Of a stretch of 64,000 bases of DNA, positions 42,449 to 51,833 are shown piece by piece. A program made the translations under genes and the position numbers. Below the pieces are notes generated by a model that did no database searches, was not told the origin of the DNA, and was given only the letters and a program-made list of their open reading frames with translations. Numbering within the stretch: the stretch's first letter is position 1; every line of letters starts with the position of its first letter. The stretch is from BOG-938 sp048498155 (GTDB lineage Bacteria; Pseudomonadota; Alphaproteobacteria; Caulobacterales; Caulobacteraceae), in NCBI GenBank assembly GCA_048498155.1, contig JBEHYN010000006.1, positions 17,582-81,581 on the forward strand. Direction: 5' to 3'.

Positions 42449-43909
42449 GTGCGAGCGCGGCAGTTTGGAATTTTTTGCATCGGCGCCGTTGTGCTCGCTG
42501 CGGGCATAGCGAACGCCGCCGATCGCGGTCTTCAGTTGATCCAGGCCAGTAAGCGAGACGACGCACAGGCGGTGAAATCGCTGATCGCGGCCGGGGCCAA
42601 TGTGAACGCCCACGCGGGCGACGGCTCCAGCGCTCTGCACTGGGCCGCGCAAAACGACGACCTGGCCGTCGCGGACGCGCTCATCCGCAAAGGCGCCAAG
42701 GTGGACGCCGTCACCGACCTCGGCATCACGCCTCTGTGGGTAGCCGCCACAAATTCCAGCACCGTCATGATCGTGCGTCTGCTGAGCGCGCACGCCGATC
42801 CGAACATTGCCCCGCCCTCGAACGGCACGCCGCTGATGCTGGCCGCTCAACGTGGAAACGTCGATGCGGTAAAGGCCTTGCTGTCCCACCGGGCGGATCC
42901 CAATGCCCGCGAAAACGCGCGCGGCCAAACGGCCTTGATGTGGGCGGTCTCCGCCCATCGGCCGGAAGTGGTGCGCGCGCTGATCGAGGGCCATGCCGAC
43001 GTGCGGGCGCGGTCCACATCTTGGACCCAGCGCATGGTGCTGTGCTGCCAATTGTATGAGGGCGACGAGGCGGGCATCGCCATGGTCGCAGTGGGCGGTT
43101 TCACGCCGCTGATGTTCGCCGCCCAGGACGGGGACCTTGAGTCTGCCAAACTCCTACTCGCTGCCGGCGCCGACCCCAAGGACGCGGCGCCGGACGGCTC
43201 CAGCGCCGTGGTTATCACAGCGCATACGGGCCAGGACGAGGTCGCCAAGCTCTTGTTGGACGCGGGCGCCGACGCCAACGCCGCAGGCTCAGGCTATACC
43301 GCCCTGCACATCGCCGCCATGCGCGGCGATGTGCCGCTGATCAAGATCCTGCTCGACCACGGCGCCGATCCTAACGCGCGCCAGATGAAGGGCAGCCCGA
43401 CGCAGCGGGTAGCCAGCGGACATGCGCTGGACATTCGGTTGGTTGGGGCGACGCCCTATATGCTCGCGGTCCACCTGTCCCAGCTGGAAGCCATGAAGGT
43501 GCTCGTGGGTAGGGGGGCCGACCCGTCGATTCCGCTGCAAGACGGACGCACGCCGCTAATGGTGCTGGCCGGACCTGGCACGCGGGAAGGGACCAACATC
43601 GCCGACCCTCTGTTGGCGAGCACGGTCAAACTGGCCGTGCAACTGGGGACGCCGGCCGATCAGGCCGATCCGAATGGGGATACCGCCTTGCACGTGGCCG
43701 CCACCCGTCGACGCGACGCCGTCGTGCAGGCCCTGATCGATAGCGGCGCGTCCATCAACATCCGGAACAACAAAGGGGAAACGGCCCTAACGGCCGCGCT
43801 CACGCCCCCTCCGCCGCCGAAGGGCACCCTGCTGGCCGAGGAATATGACTTTCTGGTCTTTCACAAGGAGACCGCCGAACTGCTTCGCAAGCTTGGCGGC
43901 AAAACCTGA
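42449..43909 (+). CDS. Secreted ankyrin-repeat protein (copy 4)
   Basis: 486 aa from GTG 42449 with GGGAGG upstream. The signal peptide is FGIFCIGAVVLAAGIANAAD. About ten ankyrin repeats; the Cys-pair insertion reads MVLCCQLYEGDEAG (Cys199-Cys200). Unlike the other ankyrin copies it is followed, 36 bp later on the same strand, by the beta-propeller gene, so the two may be cotranscribed. Confidence 0.85.
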   Translation: MRARQFGIFCIGAVVLAAGIANAADRGLQLIQASKRDDAQAVKSLIAAGANVNAHAGDGSSALHWAAQNDDLAVADALIRKGAKVDAVTDLGITPLWVAATNSSTVMIVRLLSAHADPNIAPPSNGTPLMLAAQRGNVDAVKALLSHRADPNARENARGQTALMWAVSAHRPEVVRALIEGHADVRARSTSWTQRMVLCCQLYEGDEAGIAMVAVGGFTPLMFAAQDGDLESAKLLLAAGADPKDAAPDGSSAVVITAHTGQDEVAKLLLDAGADANAAGSGYTALHIAAMRGDVPLIKILLDHGADPNARQMKGSPTQRVASGHALDIRLVGATPYMLAVHLSQLEAMKVLVGRGADPSIPLQDGRTPLMVLAGPGTREGTNIADPLLASTVKLAVQLGTPADQADPNGDTALHVAATRRRDAVVQALIDSGASINIRNNKGETALTAALTPPPPPKGTLLAEEYDFLVFHKETAELLRKLGGKT

Positions 43910-43945
43910 CCGACGACAGCTCGGCGAAGCTTTGGGGGCGTTCCT

Positions 43946-45028
43946 TTGACAAGCCGCAGGCGCGCGCACGTTAGGTCCGGTGCGGTCGCCGCGCTGGCCG
44001 CCATTTGTGGAATGGCGGTTGGTCCAGGGTCCAGTCGCGCGCAACAGCCCCTGCGCTACCAGGTCGACCGGTCTTGGCCCAAGACATTCCCGGACCATTG
44101 GGTGTTCGGCGCGATCGGCGGCCTGTGCGTAGACGCCCAGGACCATGTGTTCATTCTCCACCGGCAGGACCCGCCCGCGAGCGACTTCAACGCCGGCCAT
44201 CTCGCCCCGCCCGTCATTGAGGTCGACTCCCAAGGCAATCTGGTCAACGCCTGGGGCGATCCCAAGCTGATCGATCCGCGCCTGCACAGCTGCGCCTTCG
44301 ACAAGGAAGGCAATATCTGGATCGGCAGCGCGCCCTCCGGCATGGTCCAAAAGTACGCCCACGACGGCAAGCTTCTCCTGCAGGTGGGCAAGAAGGGCGT
44401 GTACGACACCTCTGATGGCACTGAAAAGGGAAGGCCGCTGAACTCCGATGCGGCCGTGTTCACCCAGCCCTCCAGCATCTGGATCGATCCGGCCGACGGC
44501 GATGTCTATGTCTCGGACGGCGAAGGGCCGCACGGGAACCGACGCATTGTCGTGATGGACAAGAGCGGAAAGTTCTTGCGGCAATGGACGCCGGACGCGA
44601 CCTCGATCCACTGCATGGGGGTGGCGCGGGACGGATTGTTCTATCTGTGTGATCGCCCCGGCGGGCGCATCCTGGTCTATGAAAAGACGGGCAAATTCAA
44701 GAAGAGCCTGAACGTTCCCTGGACCCCTTACACCCCGCCCGCCGACGGCAAGGCCAAGGAGAGCGGCGGCTCGGTGGTGTCGCTCGATTTCTCCCACGAC
44801 GCCCACCAGTCGATGATTTACCTGCTCAGCCAGAACAACGACAATGTCGCGATCCTCGATCGGCGGAGCGGAAAAATCCTATCCACCTTCGGCGATGGCG
44901 CCGGCCACTTTCCAGGGCAATTCGATCAGCCCCACGGCTTAGCCACAGATTCGCACGACAACGTCTATGTCTCCGAGAACCGCGGGCGCAGGGTTCAGAA
45001 ATTCGTACCTGGGACGCCGCCGCCGTGA
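43946..45028 (+). CDS. Secreted NHL-type six-bladed beta-propeller protein
   Basis: 360 aa. The N-terminal signal (SGAVAALAAICGMAVGPGSSRA) precedes a propeller of NHL-like blades: HVFILHRQDPP, GNIWIGSAPSGMVQKYAHDGK, GDVYVSDGEGPHGNRRIVVMD, DNVAILDRRSGKILSTFG and a final FDQPHGLATDSHDNVYVSE. The family includes peptidyl-alpha-hydroxyglycine lyase-like proteins; binding or lyase activity cannot be told apart here. The start is TTG 43946 without a strong ribosome site, which may mean coupling to ankyrin copy 4. A terminator-like hairpin spans its stop codon. Confidence 0.78.
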   Translation: MTSRRRAHVRSGAVAALAAICGMAVGPGSSRAQQPLRYQVDRSWPKTFPDHWVFGAIGGLCVDAQDHVFILHRQDPPASDFNAGHLAPPVIEVDSQGNLVNAWGDPKLIDPRLHSCAFDKEGNIWIGSAPSGMVQKYAHDGKLLLQVGKKGVYDTSDGTEKGRPLNSDAAVFTQPSSIWIDPADGDVYVSDGEGPHGNRRIVVMDKSGKFLRQWTPDATSIHCMGVARDGLFYLCDRPGGRILVYEKTGKFKKSLNVPWTPYTPPADGKAKESGGSVVSLDFSHDAHQSMIYLLSQNNDNVAILDRRSGKILSTFGDGAGHFPGQFDQPHGLATDSHDNVYVSENRGRRVQKFVPGTPPP

Positions 45029-45039
45029 AGCGGCGTTTT
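45018..45039 (+). terminator. Terminator-like hairpin after the propeller gene
   Basis: CGCCGC (45018-45023) pairs with GCGGCG (45030-45035) around a 6-base loop and is followed by TTTT. It overlaps the TGA of the propeller gene and would end the ankyrin-propeller transcript. Confidence 0.6.
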
Positions 45040-45195
45040 GATTGCCGTAGTTAAACCCTAATAGTTGTGTGTTGTCGGCTCAGTTGCACCTGAATTTTCC
45101 AGGTTGTAGGCTCTATCAGCCTTGGTTGAACTCAACGTCGTGAAATCGAATTTTTAAGAACATTGGCGTATCATCCAAGGAGTGAGGAGGGATTT

Positions 45196-45438
45196 ATGCC
45201 GGCTTTCGAAGCTCAAGATTCTGCCGCAGGTCCCGCCGATGGCCCGGCCGCCCGTGCTGGTCACGCTGAGGGCGCACGGGCCGACGATCCCTTGGTGCCC
45301 GAAGCGCCCTCGTCGCAGCCGGCCGCGCCCAAGCGTTCGTCTCCGGCCAAGGGCATATTGATCGCCGCCGTGCCTGCCGCCTTGTTATGGTGGGGCATTG
45401 TCGCCGGTCTGCACGCACTCTTTCAGCACAGGCATTGA
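45196..45438 (+). CDS. Small protein with C-terminal membrane helix
   Basis: 80 aa from ATG 45196, chosen for the GAGGAGGG just upstream. A polar Ala/Pro-rich N-terminal half leads to one helix (GILIAAVPAALLWWGIVAGL) and a short His-containing tail (FQHRH). No family is recognised. The 160 bp before it are unusually AT-rich for this genome and may hold its promoter. Confidence 0.5.
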   Translation: MPAFEAQDSAAGPADGPAARAGHAEGARADDPLVPEAPSSQPAAPKRSSPAKGILIAAVPAALLWWGIVAGLHALFQHRH

Positions 45439-45511
45439 ATTCAGACAGGGTGTGCCCGTGGCTCGCGCGAGGGAGTAGGATAGCGTCTTAACCCCGCACA
45501 AAAGCGCCGAC

Positions 45512-45634
45512 ATGAGCAAGATCACCTACGAGATCGTCGAACATGACGGCGGCTGGGCCTATCGGGCAGAGGGCGTCTGGCATGACGAGATCGCCTCCGG
45601 CGGCGACCGACCTGATACCGAGGTCAAGGGTTAG
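45512..45634 (+). pseudogene. Shortened DUF2188-like protein (apparent internal deletion)
   Basis: A 40-aa ORF reads MSKITYEIVEHDGGWAYR and then continues as AEGVWHDEIASGGDRPDTE to the stop. The first part matches the start and the second the end of DUF2188-like proteins of about 75 residues, with the middle absent. I infer an in-frame deletion of about 100 bp. It may still be translated, but the fold would be lost. The stop is 25 bp from the convergent kinase gene. Confidence 0.5.
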
Positions 45635-45659
45635 TTCAAATCGACATTCGGGGATTGCT

Positions 45660-47909
45660 CTAGGCTTGGGCGCCTTGGGTCGCCGGTCTGACAGGGTCAT
45701 TGGAGCACAGCGCGGCGTCCATGGCCTGCAGCAAGGCTGTCATATCAATGGGTTTGGCCACCACGCCATCCATGCCTGCGGCCAAATAGGCATCGACCTG
45801 CTCCTGCATGACATTGGCAGTCACCGCCACGATCGGCGTGCGCGTCTGCCCGTTTTCCTGTTCGCGTCGGCGAATTTCACCCGTTGCTTCGACGCCGTTC
45901 ATTTCCGGCATCTGGATATCCATCAGGATTAAGTCAAAGCGCCGGGCCCCGAAAGCGGCCACCGCCTCACGGCCGTTGGCGGTCATGGTGAGGTCCACGC
46001 CAAGGGGTTCGAGGATGGCGTTCAGCACGAGCTGATTGGTTGGATTGTCTTCGGCCGCCAGGATGACAAGCGAGGGGTCTTGCGTGTCTGTAGGCTCGGC
46101 AGTTTGAGCCGGCTCTTGAGTTTGCGGCCCAACAGCCCGTTCCAAGGGAAGGTCGAAGGTGAAGGTAGAGCCCGCGTTTTCAGCGCTCTCCACTTGAAGC
46201 TCGCCGCCCATCAGCGCCACTAGGCGCTGGGCCATCGTCAGGCCCAGGCCCGCGCCGCCGAAACGGCGCGTGGCTGAGCTGTCCGCCTGAGTAAAGGCTT
46301 GGAAGATCAGGGTGCGCATGTCGCCGCCCACCCCTATTCCGGTGTCCTGGACTGCAATTCGCAGGCCGGCTGGCAGACATTGGGCGCGCACGGTCACCCG
46401 GCCGTGCTCGGTAAACTTGACCGCGTTCGACAGCAGGGTGTCGATCACCTTGTGCAGTTTGCCGCTGTCGCCGCGCCAGTAACCCGCAGCGGCCGAATCG
46501 ATCTCGATGGCAAAGCCTAGGTTCTTTCTTGCCGCCTCCAAGGCGTGGTCGGCTACGGCGCGGTCCATCGTCGCCGCCAGATCGAAGGCTTCGTTTTGCA
46601 CCTGCATTGTCCCGGCTTCGATTTTGGACAGATCCATGACGTGGTTGAGCAGGCCGTTCAGGGCGCGCGCAGCGTCCTCAATCAAACCCAGGCGCTTGGC
46701 TTGATCCGCCTCCAGGACGTGACAGCGCATGACCTGGGCCATGCCGAGCACGGCGTTAAGCGGGGTGCGGATTTCGTGGCTCATATTGGCTAGGAATTCA
46801 TCCTTGGCCCGCGCTGCCGCCTCGGCCGCCTGGCGCGCCTGGGTCTGGGCCGACACATCATTCAGCAGGACGACAAACCCTCCATCCTGGGTTTGACCCA
46901 TCTTGCGCTGCATCCAACGCCCGTCCGGCGCCATGAATGACTCAAGCTCCTCGCCGGGCGAGGTCAGGACGGTCCGGTGAGGCTCGCTCAGCCAAGACGT
47001 TAGGCCATGCTTGACGGCGGCCGAGACGACCGTCCGATAGCGCAGGCCTCGCTCGGCGGTCAGGTCGATCAGGCTGAGCGCGTGGGCATAGCCGTCGTTC
47101 CAGAACGCCAAACGGCTGTTCGCGTTAAAAATGGCCAGGGGCGACGGCGTGCAGCTAAGGGCCGTGCGCATGTTGGACAGGGCGTAATAGGTGCTGATCC
47201 GGTCTACGCCCACCACGCCCAAACCGCCCGCGACGATCAGGCCCAACAGGGACACAACGCCCCAAGCCAACTCCAAGCGGCCGAAAGACCCTGTATCCAT
47301 GGCCTGGGCGTCCGGGATCAAGGTGACCGCGGCCATGGCGATGTAGTGAAGACTGAGGATCGCCAAGCACAGCAAGGCCGCAGCGCCGAACCCACGGGCG
47401 CGCCGATCCAGCTTTCCGGCCACTGCGAAAGCGGCTGCGGAGCCGAGCACGCTGAAACCGATCGCCTCCGCCATCAGGCGGTAGTCCCAGACCATCGAAG
47501 CGGGAAGGCGTATGGCGGCCATGCCGATGAAGTGGACCAGCGCCGCCACAGCGCCGCAGATTGCTCCGCCCGCCAGACGGGCCCCGAAATCTCGACTTTG
47601 GGCGCAGACCGCGATCCCCAGCCCTGCGCCCGCCATGGACGCCAGCCACGACAGACCCGTCAGGCCAAGGTCGAAACCGAGGTTCAGATCCTTGCGGTAG
47701 GCCAGCAGCGCCAGAAAATGTGTGGCCCACATGCCCGTGCCCATCAGCGTGGCGGTCGCGGCGATCCAGACAAGCCGCAGGGAGCCTCGTGTAAGCACGG
47801 CCCGCCGATAGGCGACGAAGGCGGCGGCCACTGAAGTGACGCAGACAACCGCCGCCCAGATAACCAGGCGTAGGTCATGTTGCTCCAGGCCTTTGATCGC
47901 TGCGAACAT
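45660..47909 (-). CDS. MHYT-domain hybrid sensor histidine kinase
   Basis: 749 aa from ATG 47909, with AGGAGG four bases upstream; an earlier start at 47942 is less likely. Seven membrane helices (about 1-240) carry MHYT motifs (MWATHFLALL, LVHFIGMAAI, LHYIAMAAV), thought to bind copper and sense O2, CO or NO. A PAS-like segment follows, then HisKA with His378 in NMSHEIRTPLNAVLG, a HATPase domain, and a C-terminal receiver (ILAAEDNPTNQLVLN, LILMDIQMPEMNG, VAVTANVM, VAKPIDM). The phosphorelay partner is unknown. Confidence 0.88.
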   Translation of the reverse strand: MFAAIKGLEQHDLRLVIWAAVVCVTSVAAAFVAYRRAVLTRGSLRLVWIAATATLMGTGMWATHFLALLAYRKDLNLGFDLGLTGLSWLASMAGAGLGIAVCAQSRDFGARLAGGAICGAVAALVHFIGMAAIRLPASMVWDYRLMAEAIGFSVLGSAAAFAVAGKLDRRARGFGAAALLCLAILSLHYIAMAAVTLIPDAQAMDTGSFGRLELAWGVVSLLGLIVAGGLGVVGVDRISTYYALSNMRTALSCTPSPLAIFNANSRLAFWNDGYAHALSLIDLTAERGLRYRTVVSAAVKHGLTSWLSEPHRTVLTSPGEELESFMAPDGRWMQRKMGQTQDGGFVVLLNDVSAQTQARQAAEAAARAKDEFLANMSHEIRTPLNAVLGMAQVMRCHVLEADQAKRLGLIEDAARALNGLLNHVMDLSKIEAGTMQVQNEAFDLAATMDRAVADHALEAARKNLGFAIEIDSAAAGYWRGDSGKLHKVIDTLLSNAVKFTEHGRVTVRAQCLPAGLRIAVQDTGIGVGGDMRTLIFQAFTQADSSATRRFGGAGLGLTMAQRLVALMGGELQVESAENAGSTFTFDLPLERAVGPQTQEPAQTAEPTDTQDPSLVILAAEDNPTNQLVLNAILEPLGVDLTMTANGREAVAAFGARRFDLILMDIQMPEMNGVEATGEIRRREQENGQTRTPIVAVTANVMQEQVDAYLAAGMDGVVAKPIDMTALLQAMDAALCSNDPVRPATQGAQA

Positions 47910-48103
47910 CGCGCCTCCTGATGACAGCATGCGCCCCGGCACTCAACGAAAGGTTAAGTATGTATGAGTAGGACAAACTGACGCGGCCGATCGAAATCTG
48001 ACGCGCGGCTTTTGGGATGCTTCGGTTACTAAATTTCAGCAGGGGATATTGAGATCACGCCCGGAATCAGGAAATAAACCGATCTCGGTCAACTGTAATG
48101 ACA

Positions 48104-48120
48104 GTCACTCTCGGAGTGAC
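48104..48120. other. Perfect hairpin in AT-rich intergenic region
   Basis: GTCACTC (48104-48110) pairs with GAGTGAC (48114-48120) around TCG. The surrounding 299 bp between the kinase gene start and the DUF3297 gene are AT-richer than the average and hold no recognisable gene; promoters for both flanking genes are likely here. Confidence 0.4.
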
Positions 48121-48208
48121 GAGTCTCACATTCAGCACACTAGCCAGGGCGGCCCTGCCGTGCTCTTAGGCTCGGGCCTATGCGCAGCAGCTTTTGCAAC
48201 CGGGTTCC

Positions 48209-48451
48209 ATGACTGATTCTCCGCCTGACCGTCTGTCCACTAATCCCGCCAGCCCCTTCTACAGCGCCGATGCCTTGGCGCGCGGCGTGGGCGTGCGGTT
48301 CAAGGGCGCCGAGAAGACCAACGTCGAGGAATATTGCGTCAGCGAGGGATGGGTCAGGCTAGCTCTCGGCGCAAAGGTCGACCGCCGCGGGGATCCTTTG
48401 ACGATCAAGCTGCAAGGCGAGGTCGAGCCCTATTTTCGTGACGAGGCCTGA
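48209..48451 (+). CDS. DUF3297 family protein
   Basis: 80 aa from ATG 48209; a frame start at 48194 lacks support. The DUF3297 pattern is complete: LSTNPASPFYSADALARGVGV, then RFKGAEKTNVEEYCVSEGW and a closing GEVEPYFRD. The family is small, cytoplasmic and common in alphaproteobacteria; no function is known. The 261 bp after it (48452-48712) contain no gene I can support. Confidence 0.8.
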   Translation: MTDSPPDRLSTNPASPFYSADALARGVGVRFKGAEKTNVEEYCVSEGWVRLALGAKVDRRGDPLTIKLQGEVEPYFRDEA

Positions 48452-48712
48452 AGCGGGCCACGCCTGCCAGAGATGCGACGTTGAAGCGCAATGGGGGCGG
48501 ATGGCCTAGTGCGGCGCTCTAATCGTTAGCGCAATCCCAAAATGGAAGCCCGCCACGACCATCCATCCGGCGCCGGAACGCTTTGGCCGCGACCACCGGG
48601 CCATGTATCGTCGTCCGGATTTAGAGGGCCGGCGGCCCTGTACCCGGGCGCCCCGATTTGCATGTGAAGCCAAAGAGGCTAGCCTACAGTCTGGGGAAGG
48701 GGGAGACTCGCC

Positions 48713-49129
48713 ATGATTGCTGCGTTTCCACTGCTGGCCTTAATTGTCCTGACCTATGACCTCGTGGCTCTGACCATGGGCGGGATGCACACGACCAGCG
48801 CCCAGGATCAATTGGCCCAGCCCCTGTTTTCCGTGCACATGGCGTCCAGCGCCGTCTGGAGCGTGGGCCTGGGCGATGTGCTGGTATTGGGCGCGCTAAT
48901 CCTGCTGTTCGTCGAGTTGCTCAAATCCACCGCCAGCCGCAACGTGGCGATTATCAACCATTCGCTGTCGATGATCCTGTTCATCGTTTGCCTGGTCGAG
49001 TTCCTGCTGTTCGGCGCCTGCGCCACCTCGACGTTTTTCCTGATCACCTTGATGGTCCTGCTCGACGTGCTGGCCGGCTTTATCATCACCATCGCCAGCT
49101 CACGCTATGGGGCGGATGCGTCGAACTAG
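48713..49129 (+). CDS. Four-helix membrane protein, unknown function
   Basis: 138 aa with four hydrophobic helices: ALIVLTYDLVALTMG, VGLGDVLVLGALILLFVELL, SLSMILFIVCLVEFLLFGAC and FFLITLMVLLDVLAGFIITI. A polar loop (GGMHTTSAQDQLAQPLF) lies after helix 1. I do not know a name for the family. GGGGGAGA precedes the ATG. It is followed by a convergent small reading frame. Confidence 0.6.
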   Translation: MIAAFPLLALIVLTYDLVALTMGGMHTTSAQDQLAQPLFSVHMASSAVWSVGLGDVLVLGALILLFVELLKSTASRNVAIINHSLSMILFIVCLVEFLLFGACATSTFFLITLMVLLDVLAGFIITIASSRYGADASN

Positions 49130-49151
49130 GGCTGAACGGGACACACGGTCT

Positions 49152-49229
49152 TTAGGACAGGACCGTGAACACCAGGGCGACCATCAGCACGTCGAGAGCG
49201 CGGGTGGCGAAGGCGGCGACTGTGTGCAT
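49152..49229 (-). CDS. Possible 25-aa hydrophobic peptide
   Basis: MHTVAAFATRALDVLMVALV and five more residues form a single hydrophobic helix ending in a stop 22 bp from the convergent membrane gene. No clear ribosome site is visible, so the peptide may not be real. Confidence 0.25.
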   Translation of the reverse strand: MHTVAAFATRALDVLMVALVFTVLS

Positions 49230-49316
49230 GTGGGACGGCCCTGAGGATCACGAAACAAGCGTGCTCGAGCCAAGCAAGACCGGCGCCAGCGCCGAACGCT
49301 TCTAGAAAATAAGCCG

Positions 49317-49634
49317 TCAGACCTTCGTTTTCGAAAACAGGCCGGTGCGGTTGCGCCGATCGATGGCGCCTGACCATTCGGTCGACAGATAGGCCGCGCG
49401 CGCCTGGGCCAGGGTTTGCGGACCGCCGCGCAGTCCGCGTTTTTGACCGTCCTGCCCGATCAGTTGGGCCGCCAGCACAGGCTGCGGATCGATGGTCTTT
49501 TCCGGCGCAATCACCGCCGGCAAATGGGCGCTGTCTTTGCCGGCTTGCGCCTGAGACGGGGCGTCCGCCTGGCGGCGCACGCGAGCGCGCCTGTCGCCGG
49601 TGGGCCGGCGGATCGCTTCGATCGGATCGGTCAT
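49317..49634 (-). CDS. Hypothetical protein, basic and disordered N-terminus
   Basis: 105 aa starting at ATG 49634. The N-terminal half is Arg-rich (IEAIRRPTGDRRARVRRQ), suggesting nucleic acid or partner binding; the second half has VLAAQLIGQDGQKRGLRGG and a helical LAQARAAYLSTEWSG. No family is recognised. It is the gene nearest to phaR on the same strand, about 100 bp downstream of the phaR stop. Confidence 0.5.
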   Translation of the reverse strand: MTDPIEAIRRPTGDRRARVRRQADAPSQAQAGKDSAHLPAVIAPEKTIDPQPVLAAQLIGQDGQKRGLRGGPQTLAQARAAYLSTEWSGAIDRRNRTGLFSKTKV

Positions 49635-49731
49635 CGCTATCGCTCTGAGAGACGAGAATTCACCGCATCTTGACCGCAGAGGGTTAAGGCTCGGTCACGC
49701 CCGGCAAAATCTTCGCGATCCGGCGGACTTT

Positions 49732-50358
49732 TCAGTCCTTGGATGCGAGCTTTTCAATTTGCTGCTGCATCTCTTCCAGCCGTTTTTTCAGATCGGCTAG
49801 GGATTCTTCGCCTTCCGGCTTGGCTGCCGGGGCGCCCTTGGCCTGAGCTTCGTCAGGACGGGGGAAGGTGAAGGGCGAGAACATCTTCATGGCTCGGTCG
49901 AATAGCTGCATATTTTGCCGAATCTGTTCGTCGAAGTACTTCAGGCCTTGGCCCGCGCCTAGGGTCTCGCTGAGCTGGGAGCGCATGCGCTCCTGCTGCT
50001 GGGTGAAGCTGTCGAGCGACAGCTCCAAATAGCTCGGCACCAGCGCCTGGATGGAGTCGCCGTAAAACCGAATGAGCTGGCGAAGAAATTGAATGGGCAA
50101 CAGATTCTGTTGTCCGTTATTTTCTTCGTCGAAAATGATCTGGGTCAGGACCGAGCGGGTGATGTCGTCGTTAGTCTTGGCGTCATAGACCACGAAGTCG
50201 ATGTGCTTTTTCACCATCTCGCTGAGGTGCTCGAGGGTGACGTAAGAACTGGAAGCGGTGTTATAGAGCCTCCGGTTGGCGTATTTCTTGATGACCACCC
50301 GCTCCCCGGCGGCTTTGGAATTGCCAGATTTTGTCTCGGACGCGGCTGGGTCAGTCAT
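49732..50358 (-). CDS. phaR: Polyhydroxyalkanoate synthesis repressor PhaR
   Basis: 208 aa from ATG 50358 (a GTG at 50364 is possible). The PHB/PHA accumulation regulator domain opens with VVIKKYANRRLYNTASSSYV and continues with FVVYDAKTNDDITRSVLTQII and the second segment LLPIQFLRQLIRFYG. A helical C-terminal region ends in an acidic coiled coil (LADLKKRLEEMQQQIEKL). PhaR binds TGC/GCA dyads near phasin and pha genes and is released by PHB. It is divergent from phaA, so the shared 169-bp region may carry its sites. Confidence 0.88.
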   Translation of the reverse strand: MTDPAASETKSGNSKAAGERVVIKKYANRRLYNTASSSYVTLEHLSEMVKKHIDFVVYDAKTNDDITRSVLTQIIFDEENNGQQNLLPIQFLRQLIRFYGDSIQALVPSYLELSLDSFTQQQERMRSQLSETLGAGQGLKYFDEQIRQNMQLFDRAMKMFSPFTFPRPDEAQAKGAPAAKPEGEESLADLKKRLEEMQQQIEKLASKD

Positions 50359-50527
50359 GGTCACCCCGAATTCGCAACGGATGCGCTTGGTGCGCTCTTG
50401 TGCATCGCCACATTATTGCGGATGACATCATCCAACGCTAGTGCAGCATTTCCGAATTTCCCTCGACCCCGCTGCGCGGTCGAATCCGTGAATATTTGCC
50501 CAGGACAATCGGCAGGAGCCTTTTGCA
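50359..50527. promoter_or_regulatory. Divergent phaR-phaA intergenic region
   Basis: The region holds scattered TGC...GCA elements (GTGCAGCA near 50440, TGCATCGCC near 50400) that could be PhaR sites, but none is a perfect dyad. GGAGCC lies about 10 bases before the phaA ATG. Confidence 0.35.
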
Positions 50528-51700
<1,173 letters not shown>

Positions 51701-51833
51701 CGACCCACTCCCGGCGAGAGGAACGTCAAGGCCAAGCTTGATGGGCGGGACCAGGGCGATTGAGCACATCTGACGTACTACGGCCCTTTGCCCGTCTCAA
51801 ATCCGCCCCACTGTCGGTGCAACTGACTTGGTC

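Larger units (their letters stand above)
27541..43909. repeat. Three tandem copies of a 5.45-kb three-gene unit
   Basis: The unit DUF1552(-), DUF1592(-), ankyrin(+) starts at 27541, 32976 and 38460, giving periods of 5435 and 5484 bp, and the last unit ends at 43909. Sequence identity is patchy: one stretch of 127 bp is identical between 30801-30927 and 36251-36377, while other parts have diverged. A fourth, incomplete copy lies to the left at 23458-27534. Confidence 0.88.

Noticed and set aside
26080..43909. Ankyrin array as host-targeted effectors or antiphage system
   Set aside because: Signal peptides and linkage to exported haem-type proteins argue for an envelope role; no defence or secretion genes lie nearby.
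21154..45039. Array as a prophage or transposon
   Set aside because: No integrase, transposase or phage structural gene lies in the region, and base composition looks like the flanks by eye.
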